From positions 62,001-126,000 of the forward strand of contig JALIZF010001504.1 in NCBI GenBank assembly GCA_029948255.1: a DNA stretch of 64,000 nucleotides, written 5' to 3'. The DNA is from Telmatactis stephensoni. Lineage: Eukaryota; Cnidaria; Anthozoa; Actiniaria; Isophelliidae. Shown here one piece after another: positions 43,685 through 56,325 of the stretch. Position 1 is the first letter of the stretch. Each line of letters begins with the position of its first letter. The translations under genes were made by a program, and so were the position numbers. The notes beneath the pieces are model-generated. The model searched no databases. It was given only the letters and a program-made list of their open reading frames with translations, and was not told the DNA's origin.

Positions 43685-45040
43685 AGTGACAAGTCATTGG
43701 CGTCGTTGGCGCGAATATAATTACAGCGAAATTCGTTACCTCGCGACCTCAACGTCGGCAATGTTTTTGTCTTTTCTGATCCATCCATCATTCTTGGGGG
43801 AGGAGCTTTCACGAACTCGGTCAGTGATTGGTTGATTTGAAATGAGTTCACCCCCGCTCTGATTGACGCCTCAGAAAAACCCAAAATCAACCCAAAATTT
43901 GTAATTTGCTCGTCGCGATGCGACGATTTGGCTGTAACATCCATAACTTAAATGATGATGGTGGTCAATTATTTGCATATTTTAAGCCGCGGATTTTACT
44001 CCAACCAACAAACATATTGCAAATAATTATGTAGAGAGTGGAGATTCAGGCTATATGACTTATTCAGATTATTTTGAAAATGCATCTTTTTTCTACGGTA
44101 AGACCTTCTGTCTACATTAACCTGGAAAGCAGTGTTTTGGTCTTTTGTCCAAGGCGCGAAAACGGCGAAAATAAGATGCATTTTGGGGTTGATTTAACCA
44201 AGATAAGTGTATCCGTACGTGTCATGATTAGACCCCTGTTTAGTTATACAGGAAGGTAGGGTTTCCCCTAGTCCTAGGGAAACTCATTTTGTTTGTCCGT
44301 AATTTGTATATTTGTTAATGTTTGTTTCTTCTGAGGAAAAGAAAACAAAGAAAACAAAACAAATTAAAGAGTACGTTCGAACTAGAGTCACCCTATTTTC
44401 TTGTCGGACAAAAGAATTCTCTTTCATTTCTTTTTGTCAAGAACAAGTCTTTAAATTCTCAACAAACACCTTCAGGCTATACTATCAGAAACTAAATTAT
44501 TAGCATGTATTTTGTAAGATGTTTTGGTACTAACAATATGTTGGTGGTCATTCAATTTCGCGCGCCATCTCGCCGTGAACATGAGCATATACTTCTTTGT
44601 TATCCTGAACCAGAAGAGTGCAAATCTTATAGAAATCAATGAGGAAGTTAAAAGAATCAGCATGTCACAATTCAACAACATTTTTTTCATGGATTAATAA
44701 CATATCATACAGGAATACAATTTTTAGAAATGGAGGCCGCTATTAGTATTAATATATATATATATTTATAAGTGTTTTATGTATGTCAATTTTTTTTTTT
44801 TTTTTCTTGTTCGTTGTTGGGGGCAACCTTGCCGGGACCTTTGAGTCCGTTAGTTGCTCCTTCACCTAGTTTCAAACTGTGCTATTTTGCAGTTGTGTCT
44901 TTTCAGTTCGTTTTGTTTTCTCTCTTGTTTTTGTAAATTTGTGAACTAAGTGGAAGCTTCTAAATAAATAAATAAAAAAATAAATAAATATACTATATAT
45001 AGACCTTAAAATTTCGATTCCAGTGTTTTCTTTGGTACCT
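43685..45040. other. No gene recognised upstream of CLN3-A
   Basis: Includes a TATATA run at 44752-44770, a T17 run near 44790 and an (AAATA)n stretch at about 44962-44988. No conserved coding sequence seen. Confidence 0.4.
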
Positions 45041-45044
45041 GTTA

Positions 45045-45490
45045 GATCAGACTAGTGTGGTTTTCATTTAGTGATAATTAACCCGTGAAAAAAAAAAGTA
45101 CGCAAAACGTTAATACTGAGTAGACTATACTTTTGTTCTTTAGAGTGATTTTCATCGGACTGTGAAATACTAACTAGCTATTAGTGTATACTAAGCAGTC
45201 AGAATTCAACAAAAGGAAACAATGGAATTGGGATCTACTAGTGTGCATTAGCTTAGTAACTATTTCACAGTCCGATGAAATTCACTCTAATGAAAACCAC
45301 TCTGTTTGGTTTTTATTTTAGTTTGATAGTGATCATGATTTTCATTTGACCGTGAAAGAAAAATGACTATTTAGTTTGTAGTAGTTGATAATTAAGAAAC
45401 AAAAGAAAACAATGGCTTTAGAGTCTACTACCAACTATTAGTTTGTCTTTCCTTCATAGAGTGATTACACTTAACCCGTGAAATAGTTAG
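45045..45490. mobile_element. Cluster of MITEs with TTTTCATCGGACTGTGAAAT and ACCCGTGAAA ends
   Basis: AGTGATTTTCATCGGACTGT at 45140 pairs with ACAGTCCGATGAAATTCACT at 45270. ACTTAACCCGTGAAATAG at 45471 resembles the end of the 33254 element. A related pair lies at 55130-55300. Confidence 0.7.
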
Positions 45491-45566
45491 TAGACTACTA
45501 GTTACTAGTAATACCATGATCACCTCGGGATCCATTGTTTCAAGAGGGACGTTTAATGTCTAACAT

Positions 45567-47570
45567 GGGTGTTCCTAAAATGTGAAATAGCGAAATGGCG
45601 AAATAGCGAAATAGCGAAATAACGAAACAGAAATACTCAAAAAATATCTAGTTTGATAGAGAAAATATTTCTTAATAGTTGTAACTATAAAACCTAGTTC
45701 AATCAGCTATTTTTGCTTCATTCAAAGTTGTTTAGTCTTCTGAATGTACATCATCAACTTCAAATCAATGATCTCTATCTGTCGTCGGCTTTCCGCGTCT
45801 AAATTCCCAGCTTATTTTAAAAACTGCTAAAACAATATTTCCAGTTATGAGTTGATATTTTTGAATTTGTTACTTTTCGATTCACTGGTTATTGCCCTGA
45901 AGATATGTTTAAATTCTAAAAGGCGTATTTTATTTGATTCCACGTTACAGCCGCGTTTCAGATTACACGTACTTAATTGATAACGCTGGTTATCTGGTTA
46001 TGTAATAAAGGTTCCAATTACATCAATAGTTGTTGGTTAATTATTCGATCACTCATCCATCCATTCATTTATTGACTGATCATATATTCGCAATATATCC
46101 ACTGAAACTGAATTTATCATTCTCTCATGCAACAATTCACCTTTCATAATGTGTTTGTTTTTTCTGTTTGTTTGTAATGATATAGTGAATACAAAATAAA
46201 TAAGTAAATAAATAAATGAATAAATAAATAAATAGATTAACAGACAGCTAGACAGAAATAAAATAGAGAATGTTACTGAAAAATTTTCTATCTTTATTAT
46301 ATAAACCAATTTAAAGTGTAAAATACGATATAATAAACAGAACATAAAATGTCCGCTTGGAGATACAAGTTTTATCTCATTTTACTTTTTATCTGTATTT
46401 TTTAAGACTCGAGTATAAAATCTACACGCTGGCATTCAATGTTCTATATTTCTAATGAAAAGGTCACACTTTTTATTTTCAAGCAACGTTCGTTTATGCC
46501 CAAAACGCTTCTTATGGATTTCTTGTGTAGCTCATTGAGTTGTCCACGCACAAATGGGGAAACATACACTAAACCAGGAACAAACAGTTGGTTCTTCTCC
46601 TGAATACAATTTACTTGGAAATGGAAGTAGACGTTTCCCGGTTTACTTTTTCGCTTTTCACCATCTCCATCGAAATAGTCTCTTCTCATGTTAGAGACGA
46701 TAACCAGGTCGTTGGGCGGTTGTGGGATTTGTCCACACACTTTCAGAGAGTTCCCGCAACCGTAGCACTTTGAGACTCTACTGTCACACTGTTGCAACAC
46801 TGAGGCAGAGTTCAAAAGACCCAAAAGAAGGACTGGGTTTATATTGTTGTTTTGATTTCGGTTGCTGTTGGTAGTGTTGCTGCTACCTGTTACCCGCTAC
46901 CCGTTACCCGTTGACCCGCATTTTAGACACGCCTTGATATCTTCGGCGGCCATTGATCGCTTGATGGCGATTTTCAGTGCTTTCTCCTCATCTTCATTTT
47001 GAAGATCACCCACCTCCGATCTATATTTGATACTACTTCCGAATAAGACCTTTCCATAATACAAACAGATTTGAAAAGAATAAAAAGACTTCTAACAGAT
47101 ACAGTAAGCACAGTTCGTAACCCGGGTTCGTAACTAGAACGATTGTGTGGCCAGTACACGTGTTCACAGCATGTGATTTCCTGGCTACGGATTTCAGATT
47201 TCAGATAACCAGCGGTATCAATTAAGTACGTGTAATCTGAAACGCGGCTGTAACGTGGAATCAAATAAAATACACCTTTTAGAATTTTAAACATATCTTC
47301 AGGGCAATAACCAGTGAATCGAAAAGTAACAAATTCAAAAGTTTTAGCAGTTTTTAAAATAAGCTTGGAATTTAGATGCGGAAAGCCGACGACAGATAGA
47401 GATCAGTCATTGATTTGAAGTTGATGATGTACATTCAGAATGAAGCAAAAATAGCTGATTGAACTAGGTTTTATAGTTACAACTATTAAGAAATATTTTC
47501 TCTATCAAACTAGATATTTTTTGAGTATTTCTGTTTCGTTATTTCGCCATTTCGCATTTTAGGAACACCC
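45567..47570. mobile_element. 2.0-kb Mutator-like element (long TIRs, 9-bp target duplication)
   Basis: Begins GGGTGTTCCTAAAATG and ends CATTTTAGGAACACCC. Inverted similarity runs for roughly 370-430 bp from each end (to about 45996 and from about 47201), with small indels. GTCTAACAT flanks both sides (45558-45566, 47571-47579). Long TIRs plus a 9-bp duplication are typical of the MULE superfamily. No recognisable MULE transposase inside, so probably non-autonomous. Confidence 0.8.
46444..46824 (-). CDS. Transposon-internal ORF with zinc-binding-like domain, 126 aa
   Basis: Starts at ATG 46824 and lies in the interior of the MULE-like element. It contains CYGCGNSLK, a PPNDLVIVSNMRRDYFD segment, NVYFHFQVNCI and a C-terminal HKKSIRSVLG. 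The pattern CxxC ... H ... C suggests a small zinc-binding module. Similar domains are seen, by recollection, at the C-terminus of transposon-associated proteins in cnidarians; the family cannot be named. A short acidic/Cys ORF (MAAEDIKACLKCG) just upstream at about 46954 could be a separate exon. Confidence 0.5.
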   Translation of the reverse strand: MGLLNSASVLQQCDSRVSKCYGCGNSLKVCGQIPQPPNDLVIVSNMRRDYFDGDGEKRKSKPGNVYFHFQVNCIQEKNQLFVPGLVYVSPFVRGQLNELHKKSIRSVLGINERCLKIKSVTFSLEI

Positions 47571-49082
47571 GTCTAACATCGCTCCTACCTGAATAGAAAT
47601 GCGGGAAATTTAGAACTAAATTTCCCTCATACATCATTAATGAGGGAAATTTAGAACTAAATTTCCCTCATTAATGATGTATGAGGGAAATTTAGTTCTA
47701 AATTTCCCGCATTACTATTCATGAGGTACAGTCCCTCATATATCAATCATCGGGACGATCGGGACAACTTTACACGCTGTTCCGAAACTCTATAACTTTC
47801 TAACGCACCGATACCTCTTACCACTGCACACTCTTACGCATGTGGGAGCTATTCATTCTATTTTGCGCATGTGCGTAACGAAGCAAAGAAAGCTTAGCGA
47901 AAACAATTTAGCTTTCGAATTGATTAACAACCTATAAATACTTGTCCATTGTAAGTATAAAACAAAGAAATATATTTTCAAAACTCCCCAGAGAACAGGG
48001 TTATGCACAATTGGTAAAAGAATTCAGTGTACAATATGTTCAAGGTTTGGATAAACAAAAAAGCGAAGTGCATGTATTTTCGTTTATTTCCTCGGTGATC
48101 ATGGTGATCATGGCCGAGGGAGGTTTAGTGGAAGTCCCGAGGCCGTAGGCCGAGGGACTTTTACTAAACCTCCCGAGGCTGAGGGGACATTTAATCACTA
48201 ATATCCCGAAGAAGTCATGGTATTACTTTGTAATACCATGATCACCGAGGAAATAAACGAAATATACTTCGCTGTTTGTTCATCCAAAACTTGAAAATAT
48301 TATACAATTCTTTTACCAATTGTGCGTAACCCTGTTCTCTGGGGACTTTCGAAAATAGATTTCTTTGTTATATACTTACAATGAACAAGTATTTATAGGT
48401 TGTTAATCAATTCGAAAGCTAAATCGTTTTTCATAATGCTTTCTTTGCTTCGTTATGCTCATGCGCAAAATAGAATTAATGCATAGATCCCACACGCGTA
48501 AGAGTGTTCAGTGGTAAGAGGTATCGGTGCGTTAGAAAGTTATAGAGTTTCGGAACAGCGTGTAAAGTTGTCCCGATCGTCCCGATGATTGATATATGAG
48601 GGACTGCAAAGTTGATCCATTAATTATGGATGAGGGACGATTAGTTCTAATCATCCCTCATTCATGAGTAATGAGGGAATATTAGAACTAATTTTCCCTC
48701 TTTCTATTCATGAGGGAGGGATGTTAGCGATTAAACGTCCCTCCAAAAACAATAGATCCCGAGGTGATCATGGTATTACTTATAATAAACCTTATTTCCA
48801 TTGTTCTCTTTTTTCTCTATTGAACTATTACACACAAAAATTTATTTAGTGTTTCACGGGTTAAGTGTAACGACTCTAGTCAAGTGGAAACAACTCTATA
48901 TAGTGTTAGACGCTTTTGATACCGTTGAGATGCAAATGTGCAAATGTTACCTTGGGCATGCAAATTACGAATACTGGCATGTCCTGTGAAATCTTTTGTT
49001 GAAAAGAATCATTCAAGCAAATATTAACTTTTGAAACCGATGGAATTTTGCCCCTTTTTAAACAATAGATAGAGTTGCGAAT

Positions 49083-51572
49083 AGACCTTTTTGCGATAAC
49101 AAACATTCTCGACATCTCGTGCAGATAAAACAAAAGAACTTTTTATTAATCATGACATCTTGAATATTGCATTGTTCAAGGCTCGTGGAATGTTTGTACC
49201 TAGTTGAGCGTTGAACATATAATTTTAAATGTAAACACAAAATAAACTAAAAGGGATTTGTTTTTACTCCATGTTATATGTTATGTCTACTGCGTTTAGA
49301 CATGTACTCACGGTTCTGACTACCGAGTATTCGATATGCTAATTTAGGCCCCGTAAACACATAGGACTATTGAAGTCCACACGAAAACGATGAACGTTAC
49401 ACGAAAACGATGAACGTTTTCGAATCCTTTTAGAGTCGTCAATACGTATGCGGTTTCGTTTGTAAACGTATACTTTTTAACCGTTTAGCTCCGTCCACAC
49501 GCGAACGCTTTGTGAATGTTCCATTGATAATTCGTCAGCGCTCTCCACACGAAAACGGAGTTTTCGAAAGTATCCACTTTAGAGAACGACTTCGAAAATA
49601 TTCCTTTACGGTGAGCGTTTTCATCGCTTTCGTGTGGATGGAAGACCTAAACGCATAAAAAAGTATATGTTTTGGAACTATGAAAACATAAAGATAGCTG
49701 CCAGGAAATCCCTTTATACCTTTGCTTTCAATAAATTCACATAAGCTTTGGCACTCCCGTCTCACTGTTTAGCATACTAACCAGTACTTGCGGTCACTTC
49801 ATATTGGTTTGTGTGTGTATACAGACCTGTATACATATCAGGGGATACCTCACACATTGAAAATTCCATCTTGAACAACGAATCCTCGAAAAAGTAAAAT
49901 GATAAGATTGCATGGGGTTCGGGGATCGATCATAAATGTCAGTGTAATTACAGCATTAAATAATATATGAGTATATACGGCGCGCAGAATCGTCCAAAAT
50001 TATGACACTAAGTTTGAACAGATAAATGTTGGTTGACAGCGTTACATCGCGTTAGATGATATTTCTCTTCTCAACACAAAAAACTGGGTCAAAGACTACA
50101 CAAATCGTTTGAAGACCAAAAACCCAGTCGAAGACTCAAAAAAAAACTTGTTAAAAGGCAGAAAAAACTCGATCGAAGACAAAAACTTGGTCCAAGACAA
50201 AAACTTAGTCCAAGACAAAAACTTAGTCCAAGACTAATAGCTCGGTCGATGTCAAAAAACTCGGTCGAAAACTAAAAAAAATCTAAATTAGGTCTAAGAA
50301 CAAAGATCTAATAGTCAAAGGTATCAGTTTCGTACTCTGTTTAGAGCAGCATTTGTATGATGTAAAAGAGACCTTGATCACCATGCAATGATCGTATTAA
50401 AGTCCCTTGATGCGTTCCTTGCCGTGACCGTGCCGTTTTCACAGTCTTACAAAAATTGCTCTAAATCGTCTTTTCTCCTGTGAGGACGTGTATAAAATTG
50501 TAACTAAAGATCATGCTTTTAGAGTAGTTTTTGTCTAGCTGTGGAAAACTCACGACACGCGAGTAACAGTTCTTCAATGGTGCACTGTTCCCTTTTCAGT
50601 CTTACCACATTTCAAACTCTTCTTCTCTTTCTTCTATCTTTAGCATACAAAAATATTCTGAGGATCGCCGGCTATAAGTACGACGATCTCTTTAATTTTC
50701 CCGCCATTATTGCGATCGCAATTATGGTCGAGATTCGCAAAACACTGTGGATTTCTTTCTTTCAGACCAGTTATGGTACAATTTGCCAACAGCATAAATT
50801 GATTCGAATGACTAAACAAAAAGGGAAATAAGTGATCTTTTACTGATTACAATATATGCAACGTGGATCGACATTCCGCATCAGAAACACTTTCACGATT
50901 GTTCAGTTGATTGCATCACCCTATCTCTTCCTGACTCCTTTAGTAGAGATGAATACAGGCAAAGGCGAAGTGAAAGCAATCGTGTAGATGAAGAACTGTT
51001 TAGTTGTTTATATTTACATTTACGTTTAGGCCTTCGACACGAAAGCGATGGAAACGCTCACCGTAAAGGAATATTTTCGAAAACTTCTCCAAAGTGGATA
51101 TATACTGTACTTTCGAAAACTCGATCCGTTTTCGTGTGGAGAGCGCTGACATTGATTAATTATCAATGGAACTAAACGGTTAAAAAGTATACGTTTACAA
51201 ATGAAACCGCATATGTATTGACGACTCTAAAAGGATTCGAAAACGTTCATCGTTGTCGTGTAACGGTCATCGTTTTCGTGTGGACTTCAATAGTCCTATG
51301 TGTTTACGGGGCCTAAATTAGCGTATCGAATACTCGGTAGTCAGAACTGTGAGTACATGTCTAAACGCAGTACGCATAATAACATGGAGTGAAAACAAAT
51401 CCCTTTTAGTTTACTTTGTGCTTACATTTAAAATTATATGTTCAACGCTCAACTAGGTACAAACGTTCCACGAGCCTTGAACAATGAATATTCAAGATGT
51501 CATGATTAATAAAAAGTTCTTTTGTTTTATCTGCACGAGATGTCGAGAATGTTTGTTATCGCAAAAAGGTCT
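49083..51572. mobile_element. 2.5-kb foldback element nested in the left arm
   Basis: Ends are AGACCTTTTTGCGATAACAA and TTGTTATCGCAAAAAGGTCT; the arms extend over 500 bp (to about 49625 and from about 51035). A 3-bp AAT flanks both sides, and removing the element plus one AAT restores the sequence of the opposite arm near 54835. The interior has 18-bp degenerate repeats of CAAAAACTTAGTCCAAGA at 50080-50280 and a GTGCCGT-family MITE at 50341-50463. Confidence 0.8.
50341..50463. mobile_element. GTGCCGT-type MITE copy
   Basis: AGAGCAGCATTTGTATGATG at the left; CCGTGCCGTTTTCACAGTC and TACAAAAATTGCTCT at the right. Confidence 0.6.
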
Positions 51573-54500
51573 AATAACGGAAACATTTCGAAATGAGAAT
51601 GAGAAAGTGCGACAGAGACGAGAAATTTGGTAACACATAAGAAAGTGACAGTGTACCACTAAAGAACAGTTAGTCACGTGTCGTGAGGTTTTTAGTTTTT
51701 TCATTTATTTCAGTTATTACAATTTACCTATCGTTTTCTTACTCTGTCCAGAATAACACTCTTTCGCAGGCTTTCCTTTCAAGAAACTACAACGCCTTTT
51801 CATCTTTTGTTTATCATTTCACTTATCTTTATAAAAAGCTAGAAAGCTTACGATTCCTTCGATTACCTTTTCTTCACTTCAGTATCAGCGTTTTCACCAA
51901 GTTGTTTCTTAATCCTCCATATTTCATGGCCATTGAAGCATTGTAAGATATCCAAAATAAATGATAAAAACGTAAATTTTTTGGCCGCTTAAGCATCTCC
52001 ATTGCCCACTGATTTTTTTATGAATAATGAATTGGAATTTACATGTTTAAGAAAAAAACTGGACAACGGAGATGCATGACGACCAAAACAACGTTAACCC
52101 GAAGTAAGCGACCTAAAAATTTAGGCCGGCACGAGTCTGGGTTTGAGTTTTCTATCGTCGCGTCGTAGTCGAGAATGTGCCATGAAAACGAGGCAAGCCA
52201 CAGGCACCCCAAGCAATCATTCAGAGCAGCGTGTTCCGGGTTCGTAATCCTCAAGGAATGAAAAGAATTAATTTTTTTTCGCCTTACTATGTAGTAAATA
52301 TTAGCTTTTAATTTTTTTGTATGCTTTTTTCTGGTTTTGAAGCATTTTAAGCTGTTTTTTAATTTGATTTAATTTCCAATATATTTTGACTCAAGCGACA
52401 GCTTGTCTGGCTCTTTCTTATCAATGACTGCAAGGATAAAAGGAAAGATTGAAAACATGTATTTCAATGTTCTCTGTAATTAAATGGTATGGCTGAAATT
52501 TTTTGGCGTACAAACTAAAATAAATACTATTAGAAAGTCAATTATTACAAAGCAACAGCTACTCCCAAACAAGACGGTGTGCTTTCGTGACGCTACATTG
52601 AGTAGGCATTTGTCAACATGGCGAATTACTGTTACCCTAGCAGCTATAAACTTACTTAACTAGACGCACATAGTGCGTTTACTCGTGCCCAAGTGGAATT
52701 CAGTCTGGTATGAGAATAAATATGTTTTAAGGTGGCCCGTACCTATTGATTTGTTTGTTGGGCATGAATTTCAATCGCGTCCTTTTACATCAAAATCTTG
52801 TCCGATTTCTGAGAAATTTGCAGCCATTTGTCTACAAGCCTTGAAATTTGTACCGGTAATTATTTTTCTGCGAATTAGATCAAGTAATTTGAGATATCAG
52901 ACGATTTTTAAAAATGGCTTTTTGAGAAAAATTGGTCATAAATCCAAAATTCCAAGGTGAATTTTTTTCCTATTTCGTCAATCAAGTATAAAGGCATAGA
53001 GGACTACATACGACATGTATCGTGCCAATTTAATAGTGCCTTAGAAGTTGCGATACAAAATTTGTGCTGCCTGTTACGACGCAAAATTATGTAGTCAAAA
53101 CTACCGCCAAAATCTCAACAAAATTTCAAAAACAGCGAGAACTATATCTGCTGTAAGAAAGACAAATACCTATTGTAACTTGTGAACAAAATTTGGAGAG
53201 ATGAGAAGCTAAACGCCAATGTTATCCTCAAGCAAACTTGGGGAGTACATTTTTGTGACCACGAGGCGAGCGTTGCGAATTTGTATTACTTCGACTTCTA
53301 CAAATTCTGTCGAATTGTTTCGTGAAATTTTCTTGGTATAGGATAGAACAAGATGTTAACATACCTGTTGCCAAGTGTCGTTGTGTTTGCTGCACTAGGT
53401 ATAATTCATTAAGCTTCAAAAGTCAGTAAGCAACTTCATCAAGCAAGTCGACGTTTGAACTGCCAAGGAAAACCCTCACGGTTTGTTAATTTATTCAAAA
53501 CGACACCTTACTATCTGTTGCAAAATTCCACACGGGATCCAGACTTTTGGGAATAAAGACAATAGTTCTCTGAATACAATTGCTTCTGAGTCTAAATCCC
53601 GTGTGGAATTACTTGATCTAATTCGCAGAAAAATAATTACCGGTACAAATTTCAAGGCTTGTAGACAAATGGCTGCAAATTTCTCAAACTTTTTTGATGC
53701 GTAAAAGTTCAAGCGCGTTTTAAAAATCATTTTCATCGGGGTTCTCAATAATTTATAGTGGCGGCATGGCGATTTTCATAAACCTGATTTTTTTAGAAAA
53801 ACTAGAGTTTTGTACAAAACCGCATTTATTGTTTCATATAATCAAGATCAAGTTCTGCGCTCTTACTAGGCTTCAACGATTTCTATGGAAGCGTTTTCGA
53901 ATAAAACGCGCGCTTGAACTTTTACGCATCAAAAAAGTAAACAATTCCAAGCATTCAGTTTACTTGGCCGAAAACCTTACTTTTAGGACTCGGAAAAAGC
54001 TTTTTTTCTTTTTGAGCTCATATTGTCGACACATTCAATGACTGTTCGTTTGGAAAAGTAGAACAAAATCGATGTTGAGAAATGTGAATTTAGGTCAAGT
54101 TGATAGAGGTGCGCCTTTTTATCTTTTGTTTATCATTTCACTTCTCTTTATAAAAAGCTAGAAAACTTAAGATTCCCTCGATTAATTTTTTTCTAACTTC
54201 AATTAGCAGCGTTTTGACCAAGTTGTTTCTTAATCCTGCACATTTTATGGCTATTTAATTATTGTAAGATATCCAAAATAAATTATAAAAACGTAAATTT
54301 TTAGGCCGTTTACTTCGGGTTAACGTTGTTTTGGTCGTCAAGCATCTCCGTTGTCCAGTTTTGTCCTAAACTTGTAAATTCCAATTCATTATTCATAAAA
54401 AAATCAGTGGGCAATGGAGATGCTTGAGCGGCCTAAAAATTTACGTTTTTATCATTTATTTTGGATATCTTACAATGCTTCAATGGCCATGAAATATGGA

Positions 54501-55119
54501 GGATTAAGAAACAACTTGGTGAAAACGCTGATACTGAAGTGAAAAAAAGGTAATCGAAGGAATCGTAAGCTTTCTAGCTTTTTATAAAGATGAAGGAAAT
54601 GATGAACAAAAGATGAAAAGACGTTGTAGTTTCTTGAAAGGAAAGCCTGCGAAAGAGTGTTATTCTGGACAGAGTAAGAAAACGTTAGGTAAATTGTAAT
54701 AAATGAAATAAATGAAAAAACTAAAAACCTCACGACACGTGACTAACTGTTCTTTAGTGGTACACTGTCACTTTCTTATGTGTTACCAAATTTCTCGTCT
54801 CTGTCGCACTTTCTCATTCTCATTTCGAAATGTTTCCGTTATTCGCAACTCTATCCATCTATCTATATCTCTATGTTTAAAAAGGAGCAAAATTCCATCG
54901 GTTTCAAAAGTTAATCTTTGCTTGAATGATTCTTTTCACTGAACAAAAGATTTCACAGGACATGCCAGTATTCGTAATTTGCATGCCCAAGGATAACATT
55001 TGCACATTTGCATCTCAACGGTATCAAAAGCGTCTAACACGGAATAACTCTTATTAGTGTATAGCAGTCAGAATTCAACAAAAGGAAACAATGGAATTGG
55101 CATCTACTAGTGTGTATTA

Positions 55120-55400
55120 GCTTTGTAACTAGAGTGATTTTCACCGGACTGTGAAATAGTTACTAAGCTAATAGACACTAACAGACTCTGCACTCATTGT
55201 TTTCTTTTGTTGCAATACAACTATTAGACACCATAGCTCACCATTAAACACTGACTATTAGTAATTGTTTCACAGTCCGATGAAAATCACTCTATTTCAC
55301 AGTCTGATGAACTACTCTGTTTAGTTCTTATTTTAGTTTGATGGGGTGGTTTTCATAAACCCGTGAAATAGATACTAAACTAATACACATTCGTAGACCC
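55120..55400. mobile_element. MITE with AGTGATTTTCACCGGACTGT ends and adjoining fragment
   Basis: AGAGTGATTTTCACCGGACT at 55130 mirrors AGTCCGATGAAAATCACTCT at 55274. A second CATAAACCCGTGAAATAG end at 55351 belongs to the same family as 33254. Confidence 0.75.
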
Positions 55401-55431
55401 TAATTCTATGGTTTTCTTTTGTTCTGAAAGA

Positions 55432-55527
55432 AGTCGAAACAAGGATGTGAGGTCTGGCTTGGGATCGAACTCAGGACCTCTTGCACCGAAGGCCGCGCAC
55501 TAACCAACTGTGCCATCCTTGCTCCTG
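55432..55527 (-). repeat. tRNA-derived SINE (family 1), head only
   Basis: The minus strand reads GGAGCAAGGATGGCACAGTT, GGTTAGTGCGCGGCC and GAGTTCGATCCC: clear A and B boxes, then truncated after AAGGATG. Confidence 0.85.
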
Positions 55528-55707
55528 ATAAAGATTTACCTATAAAAGTATACCTTTTTACATCAGAGATCAGTTAAATCCTTTGTGTGCACATTATCTA
55601 TTTCCAACCCCTATTCGCGCCAGTCCCTTACAGAGCGAGTATACATAAGGAACGCCTTCAACTCGCTCCTTACCAGTTCAAGTAACTAGCGTGAAGCTAT
55701 AGCAGTC

Positions 55708-55821
55708 ATGCCGGCTCAAGCTCCTGCAAACAACGTCCTGCAAGCTCAAGCTTTGATTAACCCTGGAAATCCTGATCCTGTGGCTCCCGCTGTTCCTGCA
55801 GCTCCTGCTCCCCAACAACAG
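55708..55821 (+). CDS. Candidate first coding exon, Ala/Pro/Gln-rich, unknown protein
   Basis: ATG at 55708 opens 38 codons (MPAQAPANNVLQAQAL start, APAPQQQ end) that run into a strong donor, CAG then GTAAGT, at 55822. It may be the 5' exon of a gene or of a retroelement. No continuation was recognised on the plus strand before 64 kb. Confidence 0.35.
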
Positions 55822-56197
55822 GTAAGTTATAAGCTATAAGCCTATAAGGGCTTCAGTCAAGTCTCCTCGCCATAAATTTATTATTTTACAACACTTGATA
55901 CTAATCTCGCGATCTGATTGGTTGTTTAGAGTGTGTCAATAAGAGGACAGACACACTGCTGACGCGTTTCAGCGCGCTGTTTCCACTCGCTGCGCTCGTG
56001 ATTCCACTTGAGTTTTGAACATTTTATGACGTCAAGAGTGTGTCAATAAGAGGACAGACAACTCAAAACCATCTTCAATTTGTTAATTTGAATATACGAT
56101 AATTAGTATAAATATTTCTCTCTCTCACTCTCTTTATTTTTTTATTGTTACTGATTAATTTATATAGCAAAATAAATTTGAACTTGAACTTGAACTT

Positions 56198-56325
56198 AAC
56201 TGTACCGTACCGTATCGTAACTGTACCAGTATCATAGTTTCTATAAAAACATTTGAAATTCCTGCTGTAACCGTATCGTATCGTAATCGTACATTTTCCC
56301 ACTCATACGAAAACCACTCTATTGT
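56198..56325. mobile_element. GTGCCGT-family MITE, diverged copy
   Basis: ACTGTACCGTACCGTATCG, then TTTCTATAAAAACATTTG, ending TCATACGAAAACCACTCT. Same order of blocks as the 22214 copy. Confidence 0.6.

Larger units (their letters stand above)
45500..48787. mobile_element. Large foldback element, arms about 600 bp, left arm split by a MULE
   Basis: The left arm is 45500-45566 plus 47580-48125; the right arm is about 48230-48787. The outer ends read AGTAATACCATGATCACCTC (45505) and GAGGTGATCATGGTATTACT (to 48783). Shared inverted blocks include CATATATCAATCATCGGGAC and AGAGAACAGGGTTA. The centre contains GAAGTCCCGAGGCCGTAGGC within a small palindrome. No transposase seen in the arms. Confidence 0.85.
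48903..55040. mobile_element. 6.1-kb foldback element with an element inserted in its left arm
   Basis: The ends are GTGTTAGACGCTTTTGATAC (48903) and GTATCAAAAGCGTCTAACAC (to 55040). The left arm is 48903-49082 plus 51576 to about 52145; the right arm is about 54300-55040. Shared blocks include ATTACGAATACTGGCATGTC and TGGCCATTGAAGCATTGTAAG (with its reverse). The interior (52146-54299) holds another inverted pair at 52795-52885 and 53620-53700. ORFs in the arms are mirrored copies, not genes. Confidence 0.85.

Noticed and set aside
45567..47570. hAT-type element
   Set aside because: hAT elements leave 8-bp duplications and have short TIRs; here the duplication is 9 bp and the TIRs are several hundred bp.
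52673..53748. Two opposite ORFs sharing FAAICLQALKFVPVIIFLRIRSSN-like sequence
   Set aside because: They are the two arms of an inverted repeat inside a foldback element; no recognised domain, so not called genes.
51683..54733. Near-identical ORFs of 87 aa at 51683-51946 (+) and 54470-54733 (-)
   Set aside because: Mirrored arms of the 6.1-kb foldback; the hydrophobic peptide has no known family and no codon-level evidence of selection could be assessed.
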